64,000 bases of DNA, from NCBI RefSeq assembly GCF_008107695.1, contig NZ_VIRG01000052.1, forward strand, positions 62,001-126,000, written 5' to 3'. Below, in pieces: positions 15,123-22,137 of this stretch (positions are counted from its first letter, which is position 1; every line of letters starts with the position of its first letter). The notes beneath the pieces are model-generated. The model was not told where the DNA came from and did no database searches. It saw only the letters and a program-made list of their open reading frames with translations. Source of the DNA: Stappia sp. BW2 (lineage in GTDB: Bacteria; Pseudomonadota; Alphaproteobacteria; Rhizobiales; Stappiaceae). A program made the translations under genes and the position numbers.

Positions 15123-15467
15123 ATGGCAACCGCGAAGACTGCCTCGGCATCCACTTCCAATCCTGCTAACGACACCGTAAGCGCCCGCGAAATCGAAGAA
15201 AACATCGAACGCATTCGTGGCGACATCGCCTCTTTGGCCGGTTCGCTGAAGAGATACGGTTCCGGCAAGACGGACGAATACAAAACCAAGGCCGCTGCCG
15301 CCAGTGACGATCTGACCAAGATGTCCCAGGATGCGTTGAGCGACCTGACCGCCGAATTGCAGAAGTATGAACGGGCCTTCGTTTCGGAAGTTCGCAAGCG
15401 TCCTCTGCAGTCCATCGGTATCGCCGCCGGCATCGGCTTTCTGATCGCAGCGCTGGTACGCCGCTAA
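15123..15467 (+). CDS. DUF883 (ElaB/YqjD-type) membrane-anchored stress protein
   Basis: A 114-residue protein with a Ser/Ala-rich start, a long amphipathic helical region with a DELTAE-like pattern (about residues 20-90) and one C-terminal membrane helix RPLQSIGIAAGIGFLIAALVRR. This is the ElaB/YqjD plan; the E. coli proteins tether ribosomes to the inner membrane in stationary phase. ATG 15123 has AGGAG 7 bases upstream; the open frame from 15021 is extra. It starts an operon under an EcfG promoter, and its stop overlaps the next start by one base. Confidence 0.87.
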   Translation: MATAKTASASTSNPANDTVSAREIEENIERIRGDIASLAGSLKRYGSGKTDEYKTKAAAASDDLTKMSQDALSDLTAELQKYERAFVSEVRKRPLQSIGIAAGIGFLIAALVRR

Positions 15468-15901
15468 TGGTGATGCGCGCCTTTCCAATGGCGTTCGGGG
15501 CTCTTAGGCGAGACATAAATGGCATGGTTCGCCGTGCCAAGCGCAATGCCGTGTTGAGCGGCATTGCGGCTGTTTGTTTCGCAACGGCTTACGTCGCCGG
15601 GGTGGTGGCAGCCGGTGCCTATTTGGCGCCGATTTACGGCCCTGCCATGGCGGCCTTGCTGATTGCCGCGATCATGCTGGTTACAGGATTGTTTTTTGTT
15701 TCGGTGCTCAGCTTCCTGAAGTACAGGGACCGCAAGCGGAAGGCGCGTTCACAAGTTGCCAAGCAGCTTACAGTGGCTGCTGCCGTTTCCATTCTGCCAC
15801 AGCTTACCAAGAACAAGGGCCTGATGATTACCGCCGCTCTGGGCGGCCTGGCCTTTCTGGCAGCTCAGGCATTGGGTGACGACGACGAGGGTGGCGGCTA
15901 A
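15467..15901 (+). CDS. Putative holin-superfamily (DUF1469/YqjE-like) membrane protein
   Basis: A 144-residue protein with two adjacent membrane helices (about 30-53 and 59-83), a basic stretch KYRDRKRKARSQ, a third weaker helix near 118-135 and an acidic tail DDDEGGG. The arrangement (DUF883 gene followed by a two-helix holin-like gene) mirrors yqjD-yqjE of enterobacteria. It starts within the previous stop (TAATG). The function is unknown; stress expression is inferred from the operon promoter at 14972. Confidence 0.7.
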   Translation: MVMRAFPMAFGALRRDINGMVRRAKRNAVLSGIAAVCFATAYVAGVVAAGAYLAPIYGPAMAALLIAAIMLVTGLFFVSVLSFLKYRDRKRKARSQVAKQLTVAAAVSILPQLTKNKGLMITAALGGLAFLAAQALGDDDEGGG

Positions 15902-15943
15902 CACTCTGCCGCGCGGTCTCGCCGGCCTTTGGAGCTAACAGTG

Positions 15944-17068
15944 ATGACAGCGCAGGCAGACCGAGCAGTCGCGACCGCAGAAGGTGCCGTGGCTACAGTG
16001 ACCGAGACCCTGAGAGCGGACCCTATTGTCCGTGTGTCGATGGTCATCATGTGTGCCATTGCGGTGACCGCCGCGCTGGACATCGGGCAAGTCATTTTCG
16101 CACCTGTCTGTCTTTCCGTGGTTGTCGGCACGATTTTCGCGCCGACAGTGGAAAGGCTTTCGCGCCTCGGCGTTCCCGGCTGGGTATCCGCCGGCGGTAT
16201 GGTGCTGGTTTTTATCTTCCTGATCCTGACTGCCGGGGCCGCTTTCGTCGTGCCTCTTTCCGACTGGCTGGACAGGTTGCCGCTTATCTGGGCGCGCCTA
16301 CAGGCCCAATTGACCAGTTGGCAGGGGTTCTTTTCCTCAGTTGCCAGCCTGCAGGAGGACCTGCGCAATGCCATGGGCCAGAACGGCGGCATGCAGGTCA
16401 GTGTGGAAGACAACTCCGCAGTCGAAAGCGTCTTCTATTTCGCACCGGCCTTCGTGGCGCAGGTGATCCTGTTTCTGGCCAGTCTCTACTTCTTCCTGTT
16501 GACGGGCCCGCATTTGCGCCGGGCTGCGCTCCAGCTTTCCTCCAACGGTGAAGGAAGGCGTTGCATCGTATCCGCGTTTCGCACCATCGAGGCGCGTCTT
16601 TCCACCTATCTCGTCTCCATAAGCCTCATCAATATCGGGTTGGGCGTCGCCGTGAGCTCGACCATGTGGTTTCTTGGTGTGCCATCGCCGTTGCTGTGGG
16701 GCATGTTGGCCGGTGTGCTGAATTATGTTGTCTATCTTGGACCGGCGATCATGGTGCTTGTGATGGCCGGTGTCGGCCTGGCAACCGGAAACACGCCGTT
16801 GGCGATCCTCACGCCTCCGCTGGCGTATCTGGCGCTCAACCTGATCGAAGCGCAATTCGTCACGCCGACCGTCCTCGGGCGAACGATGACGTTGAATCCC
16901 TTCCTGGTTTTTCTTGCCATTGCCTTCTGGATCTGGCTGTGGGGGCCAATCGGCGGATTTGTCGCCGTCCCCTTGCTGCTTGTCGTGGGGACGCTGCTTG
17001 AGATCGTGAGCCAGCCCTCGGAGGCAAGCCAGCCTGTACAGCCTGTATCTTCAGACTCTGACGCCTAG
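15944..17068 (+). CDS. AI-2E family (PerM/YdiK-type) transporter
   Basis: A 374-residue membrane protein with about eight helices in the AI-2E pattern: paired N-terminal helices (35-90), a soluble loop (115-170), then four or five helices from 170. The conserved segments LWGMLAGVLNYVVYLGPAIM and NLIEAQFVTPTVLGRTMTLNPFLVFLAIAFWIWLWGPIGGFVAVPL are described here by content (residues about 250-350). ATG 15944 has GGAG 9 bases upstream; a TTG at 15929 is less likely. Substrates of this family vary (sodium/proton exchange, quorum signals), so no substrate is assigned. It is probably co-transcribed with the two upstream genes. Confidence 0.88.
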   Translation: MTAQADRAVATAEGAVATVTETLRADPIVRVSMVIMCAIAVTAALDIGQVIFAPVCLSVVVGTIFAPTVERLSRLGVPGWVSAGGMVLVFIFLILTAGAAFVVPLSDWLDRLPLIWARLQAQLTSWQGFFSSVASLQEDLRNAMGQNGGMQVSVEDNSAVESVFYFAPAFVAQVILFLASLYFFLLTGPHLRRAALQLSSNGEGRRCIVSAFRTIEARLSTYLVSISLINIGLGVAVSSTMWFLGVPSPLLWGMLAGVLNYVVYLGPAIMVLVMAGVGLATGNTPLAILTPPLAYLALNLIEAQFVTPTVLGRTMTLNPFLVFLAIAFWIWLWGPIGGFVAVPLLLVVGTLLEIVSQPSEASQPVQPVSSDSDA

Positions 17069-17296
17069 CCCGAAAACCTGGCAGCAAGCCCGCTGACGGC
17101 ACAAGGTTCAACTTGTCAGGGCTGATTTGCAGGCTGGAATTTCGCTCTGCTTTGATCCTGGGCCCGGCGCTGTTCCAGTCGGCAACCTGGGAATACCATT
17201 CAGGGCGTACGATCTGTGACCAAGCAGTCAAAGACAGAAAGCAGTTCGGAGGCATGTCGTGCCGGCTGTTTTACTGCGGAGGCACGCAGACAAAAC

Positions 17297-17323
17297 AAAA
17301 GCCGCCCGGAAGAGGCGGCTTTT
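17297..17323. terminator. Bidirectional terminator between the AI-2E gene and a secreted-protein gene
   Basis: AAAAGCCGCC and GGCGGCTTTT pair perfectly over 10 bp around a 7-base loop, giving A-runs and T-runs on both sides. It serves the convergent minus-strand gene ending at 17347 and may stop the upstream operon. The rest of 17069-17346 shows nothing recognisable. Confidence 0.85.
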
Positions 17324-17346
17324 CAAAACTCTGGTAGCAAGGATTT

Positions 17347-17652
17347 TTACTCTTCGTTGTACGCCAGCATTCCGTGGGCGATGGGCCAGCCGGTGCATGT
17401 GGTTACGCCAACTCCGGAGACACAACGCGTCGGGCGTCCGTGAATATCGGCCAGTTCAACCTGCAGGTCGCCTTTGGCAGCGGCCTTCTGTTCAACTTCT
17501 GCTGCAGCGGTCATGTCGCCCTTTTGAGCGGTTTCTGCGTCAGCCTCTTTGGTGAAGAAAGGCTCTGCAACAATCAGGCTGGATGCCAGAAGAGCAGCGA
17601 CTGCGATTGCAGCAGGGGCTTTAGTCGGAATGCGTTTGCGTAGCGTGAACAT
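17347..17652 (-). CDS. Small secreted protein of unknown function
   Basis: A 101-residue protein with a basic N-terminus and one hydrophobic stretch (KAPAAIAVAALLASSLIVAE), probably a signal sequence. Then comes an Ala/Glu/Lys-rich segment (about 35-60) and a compact C-terminal part with two cysteines (RCVSGVGVTTCTGWP). ATG 17652 is supported by GGAGG 8 bases upstream and by a near-consensus EcfG promoter placing the transcript start just before it. The open frame to 17700 would extend into the promoter. I do not recognise the family. Confidence 0.65.
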   Translation of the reverse strand: MFTLRKRIPTKAPAAIAVAALLASSLIVAEPFFTKEADAETAQKGDMTAAAEVEQKAAAKGDLQVELADIHGRPTRCVSGVGVTTCTGWPIAHGMLAYNEE

Positions 17653-17673
17653 AATGTCTACCTCCACCCTGTA

Positions 17674-17698
17674 AACGCCCAAGTTAAGAAAAGGTTTC
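17674..17698 (-). promoter_or_regulatory. EcfG-like promoter (one mismatch) for the small secreted protein
   Basis: On the minus strand: GAAAC (17698-17694), 16 bases, CGTT (17677-17674). The -35 differs from GGAAC at one base; the spacing is exact and only 21 bases separate it from the start codon. Confidence 0.55.
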
Positions 17699-17820
17699 AT
17701 GCCGCTCGATAATTTCCGAACGGACCGGGATCGAAGTAGAAAATAAACTGCTCTTATAACTTATGTTAATGCAGGCTGGCTGGTTTCGTGTCATCTTGCG
17801 GATAGTCAACCTAACTGACA

Positions 17821-18201
17821 ATGAGATCCCTCGTGACACCGCAAACTTATCAAGCCGCAGCGCAAACGCGCGGCGCGGCACTGGTTGTCGAAGACAATCC
17901 GATCATCGCGCTCGATACGCAGATGATGCTGGAAGAGCTCGGGTTCTCGCCAGTCGAGACGCTCGCAAGCCTTGCCGAAGCGGCAGAGGCGCTGGCAGCG
18001 CATCTGTTCAGCTTCGTCATTCTGGACGTGAAGATCGGTGACGACACAAGTCTGGCTTTCGCCAAGCAGCTTCTGGAAAAGGGGACGAAGTTCATCTTTG
18101 CCAGCGGCTACAGCGATCTTGGCCCTCTGCCGACGGACTTCGAAGGACATGTCATTCTGAGCAAGCCCTATACCAAAGCCCAGATCGGCGCCCTGATCTG
18201 A
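17821..18201 (+). CDS. Single-domain response regulator
   Basis: A 126-residue receiver domain with no output domain: acidic pair E24/D25 (LVVEDNP), phospho-acceptor D69 (VILDVKIGDD), S95 region (FASGYSDLG) and K115 (LSKPYTKA). Such stand-alone receivers (LovR, SdrG, MrrA) tune the GSR phosphorelay in other Alphaproteobacteria by acting as phosphate sinks or relays with HWE kinases. Its place in the GSR block suggests the same here, but this is inference. No EcfG promoter was seen, and the start at 17821 lacks a strong ribosome site; GTG 17833 is an alternative. Confidence 0.82.
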   Translation: MRSLVTPQTYQAAAQTRGAALVVEDNPIIALDTQMMLEELGFSPVETLASLAEAAEALAAHLFSFVILDVKIGDDTSLAFAKQLLEKGTKFIFASGYSDLGPLPTDFEGHVILSKPYTKAQIGALI

Positions 18202-18255
18202 TCCGCGGGCGCGGGAAGACTGCTCTTTGGCAGCAGTTGAAGATGCAGGCCTGCC

Positions 18256-19002
18256 TCAGATAAGCGGGCGAGGATCTTCCGAAATGGATTCATAAGAGGC
18301 GAGCTTTTCCAGGGCGTCCCTGTCCAGGACGCGAATTTGGTCCTTTGACCAGCTTATCAGCTCTTTTTCCTGAAGCTTTCGAAGTGTCCGGCTGGTGTGC
18401 ACCGGGGTAATCCCGAGCGCGTCGGACAAATGGCTTTGGGAGAACGGGGCATCGAGCGCCTGATTGCCGGCGTAGCCGACGTGCTGCGCCCGGTCATAAA
18501 GGTGCAGGATGAGATAGGAGAGCCGCTCCAGTGCGGTGCGCTGGCCGAGGCTGATAATCTGTCCATCAAGTATCTGTTCCTCGCGCGCGGCAATCCACGT
18601 CATTGAAAAGGCGAGGGTTGGATGGTCCTTGAATATCGACCAGACCTTGTCACGTTGAAAGACACATAATGTGGTGTCTGTGAGAGCCGTGACGGAGTGC
18701 TGCATATCTTTCAGGACGGCAAGCTGAAGGCCGACGAGGTCCCCCGGCAGGGCAAAATTCAACAATTGCCGCCTGCCGTCGGCCAGAGCCTTGTGACGGA
18801 AGGCCCAGCCTTCCAGAATGGTGTAGAGATGCGGGGTCTTGTTCTCTTCCTGAAGGATGGTTGCCCCGGCTTCGACTGTCAGCTCACCGGTTTTGAAATC
18901 CGAAATGAAATCCAGTTCCTTGCCTTCCAGAGATCGGAACGCTGGTTTCTGCCTCAGGGGGCAAGCTCGACAATTGGTTTGAAACGGGACGGTTTCGGTC
19001 AT
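18256..19002 (-). CDS. Crp/Fnr-family transcription regulator with N-terminal CxxC
   Basis: A 248-residue regulator. C11-x-x-C14 (NCRACPLRQ) is followed by a cyclic-nucleotide-binding-like beta-roll (about 40-135: ILQEENKTPHLYTILEGWAF, GDLVGLQ) and a winged helix (about 165-235; FSQSHLSDALGITPVHTSRTLRKLQEKELI by content). The full four-Cys FNR cluster is absent. I chose ATG 19002 because a perfect EcfG promoter at 19033-19057 would place the transcript start near 19026, leaving no leader for the ATG at 19029. GGAG precedes 19002. It is a likely secondary regulator within the GSR. Confidence 0.85.
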   Translation of the reverse strand: MTETVPFQTNCRACPLRQKPAFRSLEGKELDFISDFKTGELTVEAGATILQEENKTPHLYTILEGWAFRHKALADGRRQLLNFALPGDLVGLQLAVLKDMQHSVTALTDTTLCVFQRDKVWSIFKDHPTLAFSMTWIAAREEQILDGQIISLGQRTALERLSYLILHLYDRAQHVGYAGNQALDAPFSQSHLSDALGITPVHTSRTLRKLQEKELISWSKDQIRVLDRDALEKLASYESISEDPRPLI

Positions 19003-19032
19003 ACAAACGGCATCTCCATTGCAATTCATGAA

Positions 19033-19057
19033 AACGCCTTGAACAGCCGCAGGTTCC
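19033..19057 (-). promoter_or_regulatory. EcfG-type promoter of the Crp/Fnr gene
   Basis: On the minus strand: GGAAC (19057-19053), 16 bases, CGTT (19036-19033). Perfect consensus; it decides the start codon of the gene downstream. Confidence 0.8.
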
Positions 19058-19179
19058 AATTTGAATTGGACTGGCTGGAGAATGCAGTTCCCAGCCGCCG
19101 GACAGTCCGGCGGCCATGTGCCGGGATCCAATGCGGCCGTAAGGGCGGTTGACCCGTCCGCACGGCGATCACCACAGGC

Positions 19180-19623
19180 TTACGGACGCAAAATGGTATA
19201 GCCGTCCGCGTCCAGCTCCATCAGCGTAACGGCCCCGGCAGGAACGACTTCGACGCCTTCGAGGAACGGAATGTCCTTGCCTTCGTTCCTAGCCATGGCC
19301 TGACGGGTGTTATCGCAAGCCTCGAAGGCGACATTCGGCATGCTCTGCACGAAGGATTTCATGCGGTCCGACACGGGAGACGTATCTGCACGGAACATGT
19401 GCAGGCCGGCATTGAAGGCAACGATCTTGATGTCGGCTTCCTCGCCAATTTCCGAGTAATGGCGGGCAACATTGGCGGCGACATTCAAAACGGTGTTCAT
19501 CTTCTGCGGATCGTTGTCGCTGATCTGCAGGGCAAGCTTGTGGATGCCATCGTCCGCCAATACGGCAGAGCCAAGCATCAGCAGGGCCGAAGCGGCCACT
19601 GCCAGTCTTGAAAACAGTCCCAT
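19180..19623 (-). CDS. Secreted DsrE/DsrF-like protein
   Basis: A 147-residue exported protein (signal peptide to about residue 23, VLADDG) with a DsrE-like fold: KLALQISDNDPQKMNTVLNVAANV, IKIVAFNAGLHMF and a conserved cysteine in FEACDNTRQAM near residue 103. DsrE-family proteins handle sulfane sulfur in cytoplasmic sulfur trafficking; exported ones are less understood. It follows soxD by 86 bp on the same strand, so it is probably the last gene of the sox operon, with a hairpin just before its AGGAGG ribosome site. Confidence 0.82.
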   Translation of the reverse strand: MGLFSRLAVAASALLMLGSAVLADDGIHKLALQISDNDPQKMNTVLNVAANVARHYSEIGEEADIKIVAFNAGLHMFRADTSPVSDRMKSFVQSMPNVAFEACDNTRQAMARNEGKDIPFLEGVEVVPAGAVTLMELDADGYTILRP

Positions 19624-19638
19624 CGTTTTTCCTCCTAA

Positions 19639-19660
19639 CGCCGCAGGGTGTCCTGCGGCG
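19639..19660 (-). other. Stem-loop between soxD and the dsrE-like gene
   Basis: CGCCGCAGG and CCTGCGGCG pair perfectly (9 bp) around a 4-base loop, ending 2 bases before AGGAGG. There is no T-run, so it looks more like an mRNA-stability or translation-limiting hairpin than a terminator. Confidence 0.5.
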
Positions 19661-19709
19661 GCCTTGCGCGGGCGGCCTTTCTTTCGTGGGCCGTTGCCGC
19701 AAAACGATG

Positions 19710-20846
19710 TCAGTCGACGCTTCCCATGCCTGAGGCGTCGTCATCATCGACGGAGCCGGGAGTGACGTCGAGAATGCGGGCACGCATGGTGATCTCGACA
19801 GCGCTGTCCTTGCAGTTGCTCATGCAAGGTTCGGCCTTGGCAGCATAATGCGGCTCTTCGGCCCGGGTGTCCGCAATGAAATTTTCCTCATTGGGAAGAC
19901 GGATCTCCAGGAAGTTGTCTTTCGACAATTCGAAGTCCTCGTCGTCAACGAGGTCGTTCAGATACAGGAGGTAGGCCGTCAACGCATAAACATCGTCGTC
20001 CGACAGGGAGCGGGCATTGCCGTAAGGCATGGCGCGGCGGACATAGTCATAGACCGTGGACAGATACGGCCAGTAGGAGCCGATAGTCTTTTCCGGGCGT
20101 TCCTCGGTAAGCGTGTCCTGCCCGCCTGCCAGAACCGGCCAGCGGCCGACACCTTCGCCGAAGTCGCCGTGACAGACAGCGCAATTGTCGGTGAACAACA
20201 CTTCACCCTCGGCAACCGTGCCGGAGCCTTCCGGCAGGCCGGTGCCATCGGGCCGAATGTCGATGTTCCAGGCTGCAACCTCGTCGTCTGTCGCCACGCG
20301 GCCGAGACCCAAGACACCGCCATCACGGGTTTCGGACACGGGCGCTGCGTGAGCTGCCGCTGAAGTGTCTGCGCTGGCGGTTTCCGTTTCGCCAGCCGCC
20401 GCTTCCTCGGCAGCCGGTTCTGCGGCGCCCTGCTGGTCAGCCGGGGCGGCGGCGCTGGAGTATGTCGCCAGATAGGCGATCACGTTTTCCAAATCGTCCT
20501 GCTTCTTCAAACCGGCGAAGGCCATCTTGGTGCCTTTGACCATGTCCCTTGGTTTGGTCAGATAGGTGGTCAGTGTCGCTTCGTCCCAGACAAGGCCACC
20601 GTTACCGGCTTCGATCATCGCCTTGGAGTATTTGTAATCGCCGAGCGACCCTGCGGTGCGGCCGAAAACGTCGTTCAGTTCCGGTCCGACCTTGTTCTTT
20701 GCGCCTTCGCCCACCGCGTGGCAGGCAGCGCATTTCTTGAAGACCTTTTCCCCCTTTTGGGCGTCTCCCGCATGGGCTGTCGCGGCAAGCAGGGGCAGGG
20801 TGGCGATCAGGGTTCCAAGGCTGAGGGCTTTAAGAAACTTCGACAT
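19710..20846 (-). CDS. soxD: SoxD diheme c-type cytochrome subunit of sulfane dehydrogenase
   Basis: A 378-residue exported protein with a signal peptide to about residue 26. Two cytochrome c domains have haem motifs C39-A-A-C42-H43 and C222-A-V-C225-H226, joined by an Ala/Glu/Pro-rich linker (about 130-170). The C-terminal extension carries an extra CMSNC pair and an acidic tail. SoxD takes the electrons released when SoxC oxidises protein-bound sulfane sulfur. ATG 20846 overlaps the soxC stop by 17 bp; the longer frame to 20960 is inside soxC. Confidence 0.95.
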   Translation of the reverse strand: MSKFLKALSLGTLIATLPLLAATAHAGDAQKGEKVFKKCAACHAVGEGAKNKVGPELNDVFGRTAGSLGDYKYSKAMIEAGNGGLVWDEATLTTYLTKPRDMVKGTKMAFAGLKKQDDLENVIAYLATYSSAAAPADQQGAAEPAAEEAAAGETETASADTSAAAHAAPVSETRDGGVLGLGRVATDDEVAAWNIDIRPDGTGLPEGSGTVAEGEVLFTDNCAVCHGDFGEGVGRWPVLAGGQDTLTEERPEKTIGSYWPYLSTVYDYVRRAMPYGNARSLSDDDVYALTAYLLYLNDLVDDEDFELSKDNFLEIRLPNEENFIADTRAEEPHYAAKAEPCMSNCKDSAVEITMRARILDVTPGSVDDDDASGMGSVD

Positions 20847-22104
20847 TTTCCACCATTCCGTCTGCTTTGACATACCAGGTCTGGATGCCGTTGTTGTGGT
20901 AGATCGAGTTTTCACCACGGGCGGCACGCAGCTCGTTCTTGGTCGGCTGGAAGAAGCCATGCTCGTCCATCGCGCGGGACTGGATCAACATGTCCGAGCC
21001 GTCCCAGTCGATGTCGAGGTAAAAGCGGTGCATGGCTTTGGACAGGCTCGGTCCGTCCAGACGGGCCGTCTTCCAGTTTCGGCCGCCATCAAGCGAGACA
21101 TCGACCCGTTTGATCCGCCCGTTGCCGGACCAGGCGACGCCGGAGATGACCATCGGTCCCTTGCCGTGACTGATCGGGGCCTGCGGGCTCGGCGAGGTGA
21201 TGACGGATTTGGGATCCATCACCCAGGTGAAGCGGCGGGCCTTGCCGTTTTCCAGAAGGTCCGTGTATTTGGACGTTTCCTCGCGCTGGTGCCAGGGCTC
21301 GTCGCCGACTTCGATCCGGCGCAGCCATTTCACCCACATGTTGCCTTCCCAGCCGGGCACGACCAGGCGCAGAGGATAGCCCTGTTCGGGGCGCAGGGCC
21401 TCACCGTTCATCTTGAAGGCGACAAGGCAGTCGTCGAGAGCCTTTTCCATCGGGATGGAGCGGGTCATGGCCGAGGCATCGGCACCTTCCGGCATCACCC
21501 ATTTGGCGTTGGTCTTGAGGCCGGCCTCTTCCAGGATCAGCTTCAGCGGAACGCCGGTATACATGACGCAGTGGACCATGCCGTGGGTATACTGGCAGCC
21601 GTTGAGCTGGGAGCCGCGCCACTCCATGCCGGAATTGGCGGCGCATTCCAGGAAGTAGACCCTGTTCTCACGCGGGAAGCGCTTCAGGTCTTCCATTGTG
21701 AAGACCAGCGGCGTGTCGACAAGTCCGTTGATCATCAGCCGGTGATCGGCCGGGTTGATCTCGGCAATGCCGCCATGGTGACGCTCGAAACACAGGCCGT
21801 TGGGCGTGATGATGCCGTCCAGATCGTGCAAGGGGGTGAAGTTCACCGAGCTTTCGGTGGAGGCTGTCAGCCATTCCACATCGCGGCGGACCACATCGGC
21901 CTCGAATTCCGAGGGCATGCCGTAGGGGCGCGATTGAACACCGTCGCCGAGATAGCGGTTCCAGTCCTGTATCTCGGTGATCAGCGGATCACCGGCGGCA
22001 CGCGCCGCACCTGCGGTGCCTGCAACGGCTCCCGCTGCGAACCCTGCTTTCAGGAGGGAGCGCCTGGACAGGCCCGGCACTTTGGAAATGGTTTTGTCAG
22101 TCAT
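20830..22104 (-). CDS. soxC: SoxC molybdopterin sulfane dehydrogenase
   Basis: A 424-residue molybdoenzyme of the sulfite-oxidase family with a Tat signal (SRRSLLKAGFAAG). The Mo-ligating cysteine is C154 (YFLECAANSGMEW), in the molybdopterin domain (about 100-290; MYTGVPLKLILEEAG, PGWEGNMWVKWL), followed by a dimerisation domain (VAWSGNGRIKRVDVSLDGG). SoxCD removes six electrons from SoxY-bound sulfane so that thiosulfate goes to sulfate without sulfur globules. GAGGA lies 7 bases before the ATG; soxB ends 33 bp upstream. Confidence 0.97.
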   Translation of the reverse strand: MTDKTISKVPGLSRRSLLKAGFAAGAVAGTAGAARAAGDPLITEIQDWNRYLGDGVQSRPYGMPSEFEADVVRRDVEWLTASTESSVNFTPLHDLDGIITPNGLCFERHHGGIAEINPADHRLMINGLVDTPLVFTMEDLKRFPRENRVYFLECAANSGMEWRGSQLNGCQYTHGMVHCVMYTGVPLKLILEEAGLKTNAKWVMPEGADASAMTRSIPMEKALDDCLVAFKMNGEALRPEQGYPLRLVVPGWEGNMWVKWLRRIEVGDEPWHQREETSKYTDLLENGKARRFTWVMDPKSVITSPSPQAPISHGKGPMVISGVAWSGNGRIKRVDVSLDGGRNWKTARLDGPSLSKAMHRFYLDIDWDGSDMLIQSRAMDEHGFFQPTKNELRAARGENSIYHNNGIQTWYVKADGMVENVEVS

Positions 22105-22137
22105 GATCGTGTCCTCAGGATCTCTGAAGAAAAGGCG

